NCBI RefSeq assembly: GCF_024919275.1
Contig: NZ_JANWGH010000003.1
Coordinates: forward strand, 409,677 to 473,676
Length of the DNA: 64,000 nucleotides
Source of the DNA: Algoriphagus limi
Lineage (GTDB): Bacteria; Bacteroidota; Bacteroidia; Cytophagales; Cyclobacteriaceae
Direction: 5' to 3'
The position numbers and the translations under genes are program-made. The notes beneath the pieces were generated by a model. It was not told the DNA's origin, ran no database searches, and saw only the letters and a list, made by a program, of their open reading frames with translations. Shown piece after piece: positions 47,691-55,732 of the stretch. Every line of letters starts with the position of its first letter. The first letter of the stretch is position 1.

Positions 47691-47705
47691 ATGAAAAGGA
47701 GGTGA

Positions 47706-48641
47706 TTAATTGGACAATTTATCCAATACGCTCATTACCTCTTTTACGTGTCCTCTAGAGACCTCGAGAAGAGCTTTTTCTTCCTCATTCAAATCGAGTT
47801 CGATTACTTTCTCGATACCGTTTTTACCCAAGATAACTGGTACGCCTAGGTAGCAATCATCGATTCCATATTCTCCATCCAATTTGATACAAACCGGGAA
47901 TACGCGACGCTGATTTTTCAAGATAGCTTCCACCATTTGAGCTGCTGCAGAACCTGGTGCATACCAAGCAGATGTTCCCATCAACTTCACAAGTTCGCCA
48001 CCGCCAAACTTGGTTCTTTCGATGATAGCATCCAACTTATCTTTTTCGATCAATTCAGTTACAGGAATGCCAGCCACAGTAGTGTATCTAGGAAGCGGAA
48101 CCATGGTGTCTCCATGTCCACCCATTAGGATGGCTTGAATTTCTTTTCCAGAAACGTTCAATTCTTCCGCCAAAAATGCTCTGTATCTAGCAGTATCCAA
48201 AATACCCGCCATACCCATTACTTTGGTACGAGGAAGCTTGGAAGTCAAATGTGCCTGATAAGTCATCACGTCAAGTGGGTTGGAAACGACGATGATGATA
48301 GCATTTGGAGAATATTTGATCACATTTTCAGTTACGGACTTAACGATTCCCGCATTGGTTTCGATCAAGTCATCCCGGGTCATTCCAGGTTTTCTTGGCA
48401 AGCCAGAAGTGATCACCACTACATCAGAATTGGCAGTCTTTGAATAATCGTTTGTGCTTCCCACAGTTCGGGAATCATATTGATTGATGGGAGCCTTTTG
48501 CCAGATATCTAGTGCCTTTCCTTCGGCTACACCTTCTTTGATATCTACCAAAACAATCTCTTCCGCGATTTCGCGATAGGCCAAAACGTCAGCACAGGTT
48601 GCCCCGACGTTTCCAGCCCCAACTACGGTTACTTTGCTCAT
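47706..48641 (-). CDS. mdh: Malate dehydrogenase (LDH-like type)
   Basis: This enzyme interconverts malate and oxaloacetate with NAD in the TCA cycle. The 311-residue product has the Rossmann motif VGAGNVGA (7-14), Asp33 favouring NAD (LVDIKEG), the substrate arginines Arg83 and Arg89 (LPRKPGMTR), Asp149/Arg152 (ILDTARYR) and the catalytic His176 (GGHGDTMV). The Arg at the specificity position supports malate rather than lactate. It is expressed alone, with its own terminator. Confidence 0.97.
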   Translation of the reverse strand: MSKVTVVGAGNVGATCADVLAYREIAEEIVLVDIKEGVAEGKALDIWQKAPINQYDSRTVGSTNDYSKTANSDVVVITSGLPRKPGMTRDDLIETNAGIVKSVTENVIKYSPNAIIIVVSNPLDVMTYQAHLTSKLPRTKVMGMAGILDTARYRAFLAEELNVSGKEIQAILMGGHGDTMVPLPRYTTVAGIPVTELIEKDKLDAIIERTKFGGGELVKLMGTSAWYAPGSAAAQMVEAILKNQRRVFPVCIKLDGEYGIDDCYLGVPVILGKNGIEKVIELDLNEEEKALLEVSRGHVKEVMSVLDKLSN

Positions 48642-48684
48642 GATTTTATGGATTTTATAAATGATAATTGCGTAAAAAGCGACG

Positions 48685-48715
48685 CTAAGTTAATTAACAA
48701 TGACAGGATTAGAAA
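48685..48715 (-). promoter_or_regulatory. Possible mdh promoter
   Basis: On the minus strand TTTC (48715-48712), exactly 19 bases, then TAACTTAG (48692-48685). Both boxes differ by one base from the Bacteroidota consensus but spacing is perfect. It lies about 44 bases before the mdh ATG. Confidence 0.5.
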
Positions 48716-48774
48716 CCCGAAAGGGAATACTTTGTTAAGCGGAAAAATAAAGGGGCTAAGAATCGTGTAAATTT

Positions 48775-49290
48775 TTACTCAAACATCTGTCGAAGGCTGA
48801 AAAACCCGAATGATTCCCGATAGGAGCGGAACAGTCGCTGGTTGTTTTCATTGTAAAATTCAGCCAAAGCAGTCATGATTTTCGCCTTGATTTTGGGGTT
48901 GCTATCGAAGATTTCCTGAATTGCGAAATGAGGAATGACAATCAAGTCCGCTTCATCTGAGGTGATGATGGCGGTGTAGATTCTTTTACTGTTTTGTAGA
49001 AAAGCGTTTTCTCCAAAGGCTTGACCCTTATTGACTTCTAGAATAGTTTCAAAATTGTCCTTAACATCTATGGTCAGGTGAACTTGTCCTTTTTTGATTA
49101 GATAAAGCGCTTGACTGGGATCTTTGCTGAAAAACACCACTTCATCTTTGGTATACTTTCGAAAATGCATAGCGGGTAAAAACCGCTCCATTTCTTTGTT
49201 TTTAAGCTTTTCAAAAAATTTGATCAATCTTAAAAAATCAAATGTCTGCAGTTCAGCTTCGGTATAAGTCTTGGTAAAAGGGTTTCTCAT
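48775..49290 (-). CDS. Cyclic nucleotide-binding domain protein without a DNA-binding domain
   Basis: A 171-residue protein with one cNMP-binding domain (about 40-150). The phosphate-binding cassette is readable as FGENAFLQNSKRIYTAII, keeping the Glu and Arg that bind the cyclic phosphate in CRP. No helix-turn-helix follows; the C-terminus is a short helical stretch (LAEFYNENNQRLFRSYRESF). It may act as a sensor by protein contact rather than as a transcription factor (inference). It overlaps the tilS stop by one base, so the two are probably co-translated. Confidence 0.85.
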   Translation of the reverse strand: MRNPFTKTYTEAELQTFDFLRLIKFFEKLKNKEMERFLPAMHFRKYTKDEVVFFSKDPSQALYLIKKGQVHLTIDVKDNFETILEVNKGQAFGENAFLQNSKRIYTAIITSDEADLIVIPHFAIQEIFDSNPKIKAKIMTALAEFYNENNQRLFRSYRESFGFFSLRQMFE

Positions 49291-50612
49291 CAGTTTTTCA
49301 TTTTGAAATGGAGAATTGTTCGGGTAGATCCATCACACTTGGCCCATTCGGCAATACGGTGCCCAATTACCCAAGCAATTTGCCCATCGGAAATCAGTAC
49401 TTTAACCCGCTCTTTGTGAATGCGAGGTAATTTCAAATCTATCAAAAAGTCCGAAACTTTTTTTGGATGATTCATGCCAAGGGGAATAAATCGGTCTCCT
49501 AATTGCCATGTTCGTATTTCAAATGGAAAATTCAATTTTTCCAGATCGAGCATGGCATTTTCACGGGATGAATCCAGCTTGTCTCCGATTGGTTTTTTGA
49601 TCAATTCGTAAGTTCCCTCAGGTAAAGTAATTTCGATGTCCTGCTCTTGGATAAAAATAGATTGGAAGTTTTCAACCTGAGGAGCTAGTAATAATTCTTC
49701 CCGATCCACATTTAATTGATGGCTTGCACTGAAAAACTGCTTTCCGGACTCGCCGGATTTCGCAGATGATACGATGGCTTCACATTGATCAGAATTAAAA
49801 CCAAAGCCTCGAAGCCAATAGAATATGAGCGTATTTGCTCCCGAATGGTGGTTAAACGCATGAAATGGGAGAGTTTGAGTGTCCTTGTCGGTTTTCAGGT
49901 ATTTCCCCAACCAATCTTGGACTAAGCCATGTAAAGCTTTTCCTGCATCATGCATTCTGGCAAAGCTTCCAAGCAGATTTTGCCTGGCATCATCTGATAC
50001 TGCATACAATCCAGGCAAGGCTTCTAATCGGAGTTTATTTCGCTTGTAATCAGTCTTTTGATTGGATTTGTCTTCTCTCCAGGCAATCCCGTTTTCTTTT
50101 GCAAAAGCCTCGATTTCAGCTTTCGAAAAAGGTAAAAGGGGTCTGATTAATCCGGATTTTTTGTCTGCCATTCCTTGAATACCATCCAGACCGGTTCCTC
50201 GTAGAAGATTCAAAAAGATGGTTTCCAATTGATCATCCTGATGATGTGCGAGGACAATTCCTTCCAAATTTCTTTCCTGTTTCAGGGATTCAAACCAAGA
50301 ATATCTGATTTCCCTTGCCGCCATTTGGATAGAGAGCTTTTTTTCCTCTGCATGTTCCTGAGTTTTTGGGTGGTGAAGATGAAGAGTGATACCGTATTGT
50401 TCTGCCCATTGGATGACAAAAAGTTCGTCTTGATTGCTATCCTCTCCCCGAAGTCCAAAATTGACATGTGCTAGTTCAATGGGTATTTCAGACTTCATTA
50501 AGAGAAAGCCTAAAACCATGCTGTCCACTCCACCACTGCAAGCCAATAAATAGGTCTTCGATGGATCCAAAAGTGCCTTTTGGCGTATATGCTCCTGAAA
50601 AGCTGTTAACAT
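49290..50612 (-). CDS. tilS: tRNA(Ile)-lysidine synthase
   Basis: TilS adds lysine to C34 of the CAU-anticodon tRNA-Ile so that it reads AUA. The 440-residue product has the PP-loop SGGVDSM (26-32), the conserved LAHHQDDQLETIFLNLLRGT and the TilS C-terminal domain (FLIDLKLPRIHKERV with LISDGQIAWVIGHRIAEW). ATG 50612 (MLTAFQEHIRQ) is chosen; a start at 50648 would add 12 residues reaching into the divergent promoter. Only 48 bases separate it from the divergent OstA-like gene. Confidence 0.95.
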   Translation of the reverse strand: MLTAFQEHIRQKALLDPSKTYLLACSGGVDSMVLGFLLMKSEIPIELAHVNFGLRGEDSNQDELFVIQWAEQYGITLHLHHPKTQEHAEEKKLSIQMAAREIRYSWFESLKQERNLEGIVLAHHQDDQLETIFLNLLRGTGLDGIQGMADKKSGLIRPLLPFSKAEIEAFAKENGIAWREDKSNQKTDYKRNKLRLEALPGLYAVSDDARQNLLGSFARMHDAGKALHGLVQDWLGKYLKTDKDTQTLPFHAFNHHSGANTLIFYWLRGFGFNSDQCEAIVSSAKSGESGKQFFSASHQLNVDREELLLAPQVENFQSIFIQEQDIEITLPEGTYELIKKPIGDKLDSSRENAMLDLEKLNFPFEIRTWQLGDRFIPLGMNHPKKVSDFLIDLKLPRIHKERVKVLISDGQIAWVIGHRIAEWAKCDGSTRTILHFKMKN

Positions 50613-50635
50613 TAACCAAAAATAGCTTTTTCTAC

Positions 50636-50643
50636 TAATTTTG
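50636..50643 (+). promoter_or_regulatory. Likely -7 element for the OstA-like gene
   Basis: TAATTTTG (followed by C) matches the -7 consensus and lies 17 bases before the ATG at 50661, implying a leader of about 11 bases. No TTTG stands at the expected -33 position. On the other strand a TATTTTTG (50624-50617) faces tilS. Confidence 0.45.
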
Positions 50644-50660
50644 CCCACTTGAGTCTCTTT

Positions 50661-52352
50661 ATGAAATCCACGCTTCGGTTTTTTCTATTCTTCCTTCTGA
50701 GCATTTGGTCTGTTCATACGCTTTATGGACAAACGAGAGGAGCTAATTCTCAGGGAAATACCTTGGATATTCTCCAGGCTGATTCTTTGAAGGGTGCTGA
50801 GGGTTTTGAGCGACTGATTGGATCGGTCCGAATGAAAAATCAAAGCACGTTGATTTCTTGTGACTCTGCGCATTTTTTTAGAATGGAAAATCGGGCTGAG
50901 TTGTTCGGTCGGGTATTCATTCAGGATGAGCAAGATTCGGTTACTACCCGCAGTGCTTTTGCCGAATATGATGGAAATACCAAACTGGCCAAGCTTCGAT
51001 CGAATGTGGTCTTTTCCAATATGGAAACCACGGTCTACACAGACTATCTTAATTATGATCGAGCGGGAAATATTGCTACCTATTTCAACGGTGGGAGAGT
51101 AGTTGATTCTACCAACGTATTGACCAGTGAGCGAGGTCGTTATGAGGTGAATTTGGAGCGAATAACTTTTACTGATAATGTCGTTTTGGTCAACCCGGAT
51201 TATACCATGAAGACCAATTACTTGGTGTACCTAACCATTCCCAAAACTGCTGAGACCAAAGGCTTAACAAATTTGGTATCGAAGGATGGAAACACACTCG
51301 ATGCGGAAAAAGGAAGTTTCTATGATACCCAAGCAAAAAGTTTTCGATTCTTTGATGGGGTGGTTGAGACGGAAACTAGCCGGGTGAAGGCAGGTGAACT
51401 AATCTACCGAGAAAATGAAGCCTATTATGAAGGGAAAGATGATGTCCGGGTTTTGAACAAGGAGCGTGAAGTTGAAATCTTTGGTGATCAAGGTCAGTAT
51501 TGGGAAGAAAGAGGGTATAGCTTGGTTCACGGAAATGCATTGGTGAGAAGATACTTCGAGATGGACACCTTGTATCTGACGGCTGATACCTTGATTTCCC
51601 AAGATAATGAAACGGATTCCCTCAAATACCTATTAGCTTTTTCTTCGATTCAACTAGTCAAATCAGACTTGTCGGGAATAGCGGATTCCCTGAGCTATAA
51701 CTATGCTGATTCGACAATACGGCTTTTTAAAGACCCTGTAATATGGAATCAAAAAAGCCAAATCACGGCAGATTCGATGACCTTTTTCATTCAGAATGAG
51801 CAGATACGGGAGCTATATGTGAAAAACAATGCCTTTGCCGTGATGTCTGATACCTTGTTGAATTTCAACCAAATGAAGGGTCGCTCTATGACGGGGTATT
51901 TTAGAGAAGGGCAATTGGATCGTTTGAATATCGATGGAAATGGGGAGTCTCTTTATTATGCTCTAGAAGGGGATACTTTGGTTCAGGGAGTCAATAAAAC
52001 CTTGTCGGCAACTATTCAAATGGGCTTTGAAGATGGGCAATTGGTCAAAGTCAATTATGGGGTGAAGCCAGAGGGGAAATTTATACCCGTTCAAGACATT
52101 GGAGAAGATGGGGGCAAACTGGAAGGTTTTACTTGGAGAGAAGAAGAAAAACCCGATATGGAGAAGATTTTTGCTTGGCGATCCATTGTAGAGATCGACC
52201 CGGATGCAAAAAATTTATTTGATGTTCCAAATGTGGAAATCCGCATGCCGACCGAGGAGGAAATGCAGAAGTCGCTCGAAAAATGGAAGGTAAATGCAAA
52301 AAAAAGGACTTTGGTCCCGCTCCAGAAAAACCAAAATTCCCCCAACGAATAA
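50661..52352 (+). CDS. OstA/LptA-like lipopolysaccharide-export family protein
   Basis: A 563-residue secreted protein with a signal peptide (FFLFFLLSIWSVHTLYGQ) and an OstA-like beta-jellyroll region. Repeated strands of the type KNQSTLISCDSAHFFRMENR, AELFGRVFIQDEQDSV and TSERGRYEVNLERITFTDNV match LptA and the N-terminal part of LptD. It lacks the LptD barrel, so it probably bridges the periplasm for LPS transport or forms a longer Bacteroidota version of LptA (inference). ATG 50661 is preferred over TTG 50649. Confidence 0.85.
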   Translation: MKSTLRFFLFFLLSIWSVHTLYGQTRGANSQGNTLDILQADSLKGAEGFERLIGSVRMKNQSTLISCDSAHFFRMENRAELFGRVFIQDEQDSVTTRSAFAEYDGNTKLAKLRSNVVFSNMETTVYTDYLNYDRAGNIATYFNGGRVVDSTNVLTSERGRYEVNLERITFTDNVVLVNPDYTMKTNYLVYLTIPKTAETKGLTNLVSKDGNTLDAEKGSFYDTQAKSFRFFDGVVETETSRVKAGELIYRENEAYYEGKDDVRVLNKEREVEIFGDQGQYWEERGYSLVHGNALVRRYFEMDTLYLTADTLISQDNETDSLKYLLAFSSIQLVKSDLSGIADSLSYNYADSTIRLFKDPVIWNQKSQITADSMTFFIQNEQIRELYVKNNAFAVMSDTLLNFNQMKGRSMTGYFREGQLDRLNIDGNGESLYYALEGDTLVQGVNKTLSATIQMGFEDGQLVKVNYGVKPEGKFIPVQDIGEDGGKLEGFTWREEEKPDMEKIFAWRSIVEIDPDAKNLFDVPNVEIRMPTEEEMQKSLEKWKVNAKKRTLVPLQKNQNSPNE

Positions 52353-52487
52353 AATCTCAAAAAATTTTAAAGAGGTTAACAACAATTAACCCGAATTTTT
52401 CGTCCCGACATTACCTACCGCGTAGATTTGTTGTGTATATTTCTATTCAGAAACATCTATACGTAGGCTTATTGACAGAACTTCTAC

Positions 52488-53207
52488 ATGAATAATTTCC
52501 TCAAATTTTTTACATGGGCATTCATTGTGCTTCTTCCTGTGATGGTTGAAGCACAGGAGGTTCGTGTGTTGAGTGAAAGTCTAGAATTTGACGGAGCAAT
52601 CGGAGCATCTCAGCGGAAAACCATCATTCTTCAAAATGAAGGTGATTCTCCAAAAACCTACTTTTTGAAAAACATTAATGGAAATATCGGTTCTTCCCAG
52701 GATATGAAAATCTGTATCGGGGAAAACTGCTTTGATGCAAAGCGTGATTTGGCGAAAATCAAAGTTAGTCTAGAGCCAGGTGAAATAGTGACAGATTTGT
52801 ATTTGGAATTCTCGTTAGGTATCACTGAAACTAGAGGAGGATTTGATTTGGTTTTTGTCAATGAAAAAAATATCCGGGAATCTTTTGTGGTCGAAGCACA
52901 ATACAACGTGATCAACCCTGAAGCAAAAGCTGATGAATCCGATTACGACGCGATACGAATTAGCGATGTTTATCCTAACCCAAGTAATCGAATTGCGCAA
53001 TTGGATTATGTCCTAAAACAGCCTCAAGCTAATGCGAAAATTACAATCAATAGTTTCATTGGTAATCCCGTGGCTGAGTTTGAATTAGATCCTGATCAAA
53101 ATACCTTGGTGATCAATGTTTCTGACTTTCATCCAGGGGTTTATTTTTACACCCTTTTTGTTGACAATAAGAATATTGTGACAAAAAAACTCGTTGTAAA
53201 GAAGTAA
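52488..53207 (+). CDS. Secreted protein with type IX secretion C-terminal sorting domain
   Basis: A 239-residue protein with a signal peptide (FTWAFIVLLPVMVEAQ) and a beta-rich central domain (SLEFDGAIGASQRKTIILQN) of unknown function. The last 80 residues (ISDVYPNPSNRIAQLDYVL to GVYFYTLFVDNKNIVTKKL) are a Por-type sorting domain, which sends cargo through the type IX system to the surface or medium. None of the T9SS machinery is in the window. It stands alone between the OstA-like gene (135-base gap) and the bamD promoter. Confidence 0.87.
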   Translation: MNNFLKFFTWAFIVLLPVMVEAQEVRVLSESLEFDGAIGASQRKTIILQNEGDSPKTYFLKNINGNIGSSQDMKICIGENCFDAKRDLAKIKVSLEPGEIVTDLYLEFSLGITETRGGFDLVFVNEKNIRESFVVEAQYNVINPEAKADESDYDAIRISDVYPNPSNRIAQLDYVLKQPQANAKITINSFIGNPVAEFELDPDQNTLVINVSDFHPGVYFYTLFVDNKNIVTKKLVVKK

Positions 53208-53226
53208 TCTCCCAGTTTCCTATTCG

Positions 53227-53258
53227 TTTGAATACCAACAATTATCCCGTATATTTGC
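53227..53258 (+). promoter_or_regulatory. Promoter of bamD-rpoZ-coaBC
   Basis: TTTG at 53227-53230, exactly 19 bases, then TATATTTG at 53250-53257 (followed by C). This is a full consensus match. With a start site 5-7 bases later, the leader before ATG 53269 would be almost absent. Confidence 0.85.
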
Positions 53259-53268
53259 GGTCTTGAAA

Positions 53269-54180
53269 ATGAGCATGCGTCGAATTTCCCTTTTCATACT
53301 TACATTCGCTTCCCTTCTTTATTCCTGTGGTCCTTTTGCCAAGTTGGAAAAGAGTACCAATTGGGAAGAGCTATATGAGGGTGCAAACAAGTATTACCAA
53401 GAAGGAGAATACAATAAGGCCATCATTCTTTATGATAAGGTCCTTCCGATTATCCGAGGTAGTGAAAAGGCTGAACTAGCAGATTACAATTATGCGTATT
53501 GTCATTTTAAGACAAAGCGATACATCGAGTCTGCAGGGTATTTCAATAATTTTTACCGTACTTACAATAGAAGTCCTTTGGCAGAAGAAGCATTGTTCAT
53601 GCATGCCTATTCTTTGTATTTGGACTCTCCAGATTTCAATCTGGATCAGCAAAGTAGTCAAGAAGCGGTTGCAGCTATTCAGCAATTTGTGACACGATAT
53701 CCAGGTTCAGATTCTTATGAGCGAGCTTTGGAGATGTTGGAAGACCTTGAAACTCGTTTTGAGCGTAAAGCTTACGAGGAGTCTCAAATGTATTACAGAC
53801 TGAAAGATGGTTTGTTCCCGGGAGATTTCTACAGAGCATGTATCGTCAACTTTCAGAATTTCGCTAAGGATTTTCCAGAAAGTGAATACAATGAAGAGTT
53901 AGCGTATAAGTTGGTAGAAGTGAGTACAGGCTATGCGGTAAACAGTGTTTTTTCTAAAAAGGAAGAACGTCTAAATGATGTGTTTACTTATGCTCTGAAT
54001 TTCTATAGAAGATATCCGGATAGCAAGTTTACAGCAGAGGTGAAAAACTATGAAGCCGAAGCGCGAGAAGAGCTTGAGGAGCATTTGAAACTTAAGAAAG
54101 ATATTGCTGAGCGAGAGGAAGCTGAAAAAAATAAACTTTCTACTCCAGCTACTAGTCAAACAAACGAAAACAAACAATAA
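53269..54180 (+). CDS. bamD: Outer membrane protein assembly factor BamD
   Basis: BamD is the essential lipoprotein of the BAM complex that inserts barrels into the outer membrane. The 303-residue product has a lipobox (FASLLYSCGP) and five TPR-like helical repeats (NKYYQEGEYNKAIILYDKVL; LADYNYAYCHFKTKRYIESA; AAIQQFVTRYPGSDSYERAL). The family's YPxS-type repeat ends are visible. It ends in a charged, probably disordered tail. ATG 53269 (MSMRRIS) is used; 53275 is equally possible. It leads an operon with rpoZ and coaBC. Confidence 0.93.
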   Translation: MSMRRISLFILTFASLLYSCGPFAKLEKSTNWEELYEGANKYYQEGEYNKAIILYDKVLPIIRGSEKAELADYNYAYCHFKTKRYIESAGYFNNFYRTYNRSPLAEEALFMHAYSLYLDSPDFNLDQQSSQEAVAAIQQFVTRYPGSDSYERALEMLEDLETRFERKAYEESQMYYRLKDGLFPGDFYRACIVNFQNFAKDFPESEYNEELAYKLVEVSTGYAVNSVFSKKEERLNDVFTYALNFYRRYPDSKFTAEVKNYEAEAREELEEHLKLKKDIAEREEAEKNKLSTPATSQTNENKQ

Positions 54181-54185
54181 TCTAT

Positions 54186-54497
54186 ATGGCAGTTAATCCA
54201 TCCATCATCACACGCGATTTGGACAAGGTTTCTGAACCTACCGAAAACATCTACGAGTCAATTCATATCGTAGGTCAGCGTGCCAAGCAAATCTCAAATA
54301 ATTTGAAAGAAGAGCTGAACAACAAGCTTTCCGAGTTTGCTTCTACCGTAGATAATTTGGAAGAGGTATTTGAGAATAAAGAGCAAATCGAAATTTCCAA
54401 GTTTTACGAAAGAATGCCAAAACCAACTTCTTTGGCTATGGAGGAGTTTATGGAAGGTAAAGTATATTACCGATATCCAGAAGAGGAAGCAGAATAA
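54186..54497 (+). CDS. rpoZ: DNA-directed RNA polymerase subunit omega
   Basis: Omega helps fold and hold the beta' subunit. The 103-residue product is of the Bacteroidota type, with NPSIITRDLDKVSEPTENIY in place of the enterobacterial start, and VGQRAKQISNNLKEELNNKL, then a C-terminal region EFMEGKVYYRYPEEEAE. The gene lies 5 bases after bamD and its stop overlaps the coaBC start by one base. Confidence 0.92.
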   Translation: MAVNPSIITRDLDKVSEPTENIYESIHIVGQRAKQISNNLKEELNNKLSEFASTVDNLEEVFENKEQIEISKFYERMPKPTSLAMEEFMEGKVYYRYPEEEAE

Positions 54498-55711
54498 TGA
54501 AGCTTTCAGGTAAGCGGATTATTTTAGGAGTCACAGGTAGCATTGCTGCCTATAAGTCCGCTTTCCTAACAAGATTATTAATTAAAGAAGGAGCAGAGGT
54601 ACAGGTCATCCTAAGTGCCTCTGCTCTTGATTTTATAAGTCCTTTGACTTTGGCTACTCTTTCCAAGCGACCCGCTTTACATCAATTTCAAAAAGATGAA
54701 ACCGGCGTTTGGAACAATCATGTCGAATTGGGTCTTTGGGCTGATCTGATGATTTTTGCGCCTTTATCTGCCAATACTTTGGCGAAGATGGCAAATGGCC
54801 ATTGTGATAACCTTTTACTCGCTACCTATCTTTCCGCACGTTGTCCAGTCTGGTTTGCTCCAGCCATGGATTTGGATATGTATCAGCACCCTGCCGTCCG
54901 AAAAAATATTGAAACGCTACAATCCTTTGGAAATCGACTTCTGGATGCCGAAAGCGGAGAACTCGCTTCTGGACTTTCCGGTCAGGGAAGAATGATGGAG
55001 CCAGAAAATATCGTTGAAGAGATCAAACGTTTTTTCGAATCAGGTCAGGACTTTAAGGGAAAAAAAGTTGGGTTGACTATTGGGCCTACTCAGGAAGCTA
55101 TCGACCCGGTTCGCTTTATTTCCAATCATTCCAGTGGAAAAATGGGCTATGCACTTGCGGAAGCTTTTTTAGAAAGGGGAGCAGAGGTTTGGGTGGTTTC
55201 TGGGCCTATTTCCATTCCGGTAGCTAAGGAAAATTTTCATTGGGTAGATGTACACAGCGCTCAGGAAATGTACCTTGCCGCAAACGACATTCATTCAAAA
55301 ATGGATGTAATGGTTTTTGCAGCTGCTGTTGCTGATTATGCGCCTGCAGAAGTGGCGCCAGAAAAAATCAAAAAGCAGGGGAATTCTCTTGAAATTCACC
55401 TCAAAAAGAATGTAGACATTGCCCAGGAATTGGGTAAGCAGAAAAAGCCAAACCAAATTCATGTTGGATTTGCTCTTGAAACCGAGAATGAAAAAGAGCA
55501 TGCGGTTGATAAGTTGAATCGTAAAAATTTTGATTTGATCGTTCTGAATTCCATGAAAGAAAAAGGGGCTGGTTTTCGTTTAGATACCAATCGCGTGAGT
55601 ATTTTTTCTAAGTCTGGAGAAGTAGTAGAATCGGATGTTGCTCCGAAAAAAGAAATTGCGGGAATGATTTTGGATCAAATCAAAAAGGAATCAAGTTGGA
55701 CTCTCGTTTGA
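54497..55711 (+). CDS. coaBC: Bifunctional phosphopantothenoylcysteine decarboxylase/synthase with atypical residues
   Basis: CoaBC makes phosphopantothenoylcysteine and decarboxylates it, two steps to coenzyme A. The 404-residue product has the flavin-binding decarboxylase domain first (GVTGSIAAYK, 11-20; His75 in NNHVELG) and the synthetase after about residue 185 (LTIGPTQEAIDPVRFISNHS, DVMVFAAAVADYAP). Two active-site positions differ from E. coli: the PAMN motif is PAMD (Asp125) and the Cys of the flap is Ser158 in LASGLSGQGRM. His75 is kept. Whether these are functional variants is not known from sequence alone. Confidence 0.95.
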   Translation: MKLSGKRIILGVTGSIAAYKSAFLTRLLIKEGAEVQVILSASALDFISPLTLATLSKRPALHQFQKDETGVWNNHVELGLWADLMIFAPLSANTLAKMANGHCDNLLLATYLSARCPVWFAPAMDLDMYQHPAVRKNIETLQSFGNRLLDAESGELASGLSGQGRMMEPENIVEEIKRFFESGQDFKGKKVGLTIGPTQEAIDPVRFISNHSSGKMGYALAEAFLERGAEVWVVSGPISIPVAKENFHWVDVHSAQEMYLAANDIHSKMDVMVFAAAVADYAPAEVAPEKIKKQGNSLEIHLKKNVDIAQELGKQKKPNQIHVGFALETENEKEHAVDKLNRKNFDLIVLNSMKEKGAGFRLDTNRVSIFSKSGEVVESDVAPKKEIAGMILDQIKKESSWTLV

Positions 55712-55732
55712 TTTTTTCTTTACTTGTATTTC

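Noticed and set aside
50613-50648. Longer tilS start at 50648
   Set aside because: It adds 12 residues crossing the likely promoter region, while TilS proteins begin shortly before the PP-loop.
52413-52443. Possible promoter TATATTTC before the T9SS cargo gene
   Set aside because: The -7 box lacks its final G and no TTTG stands at the right distance, so support was too weak to list.
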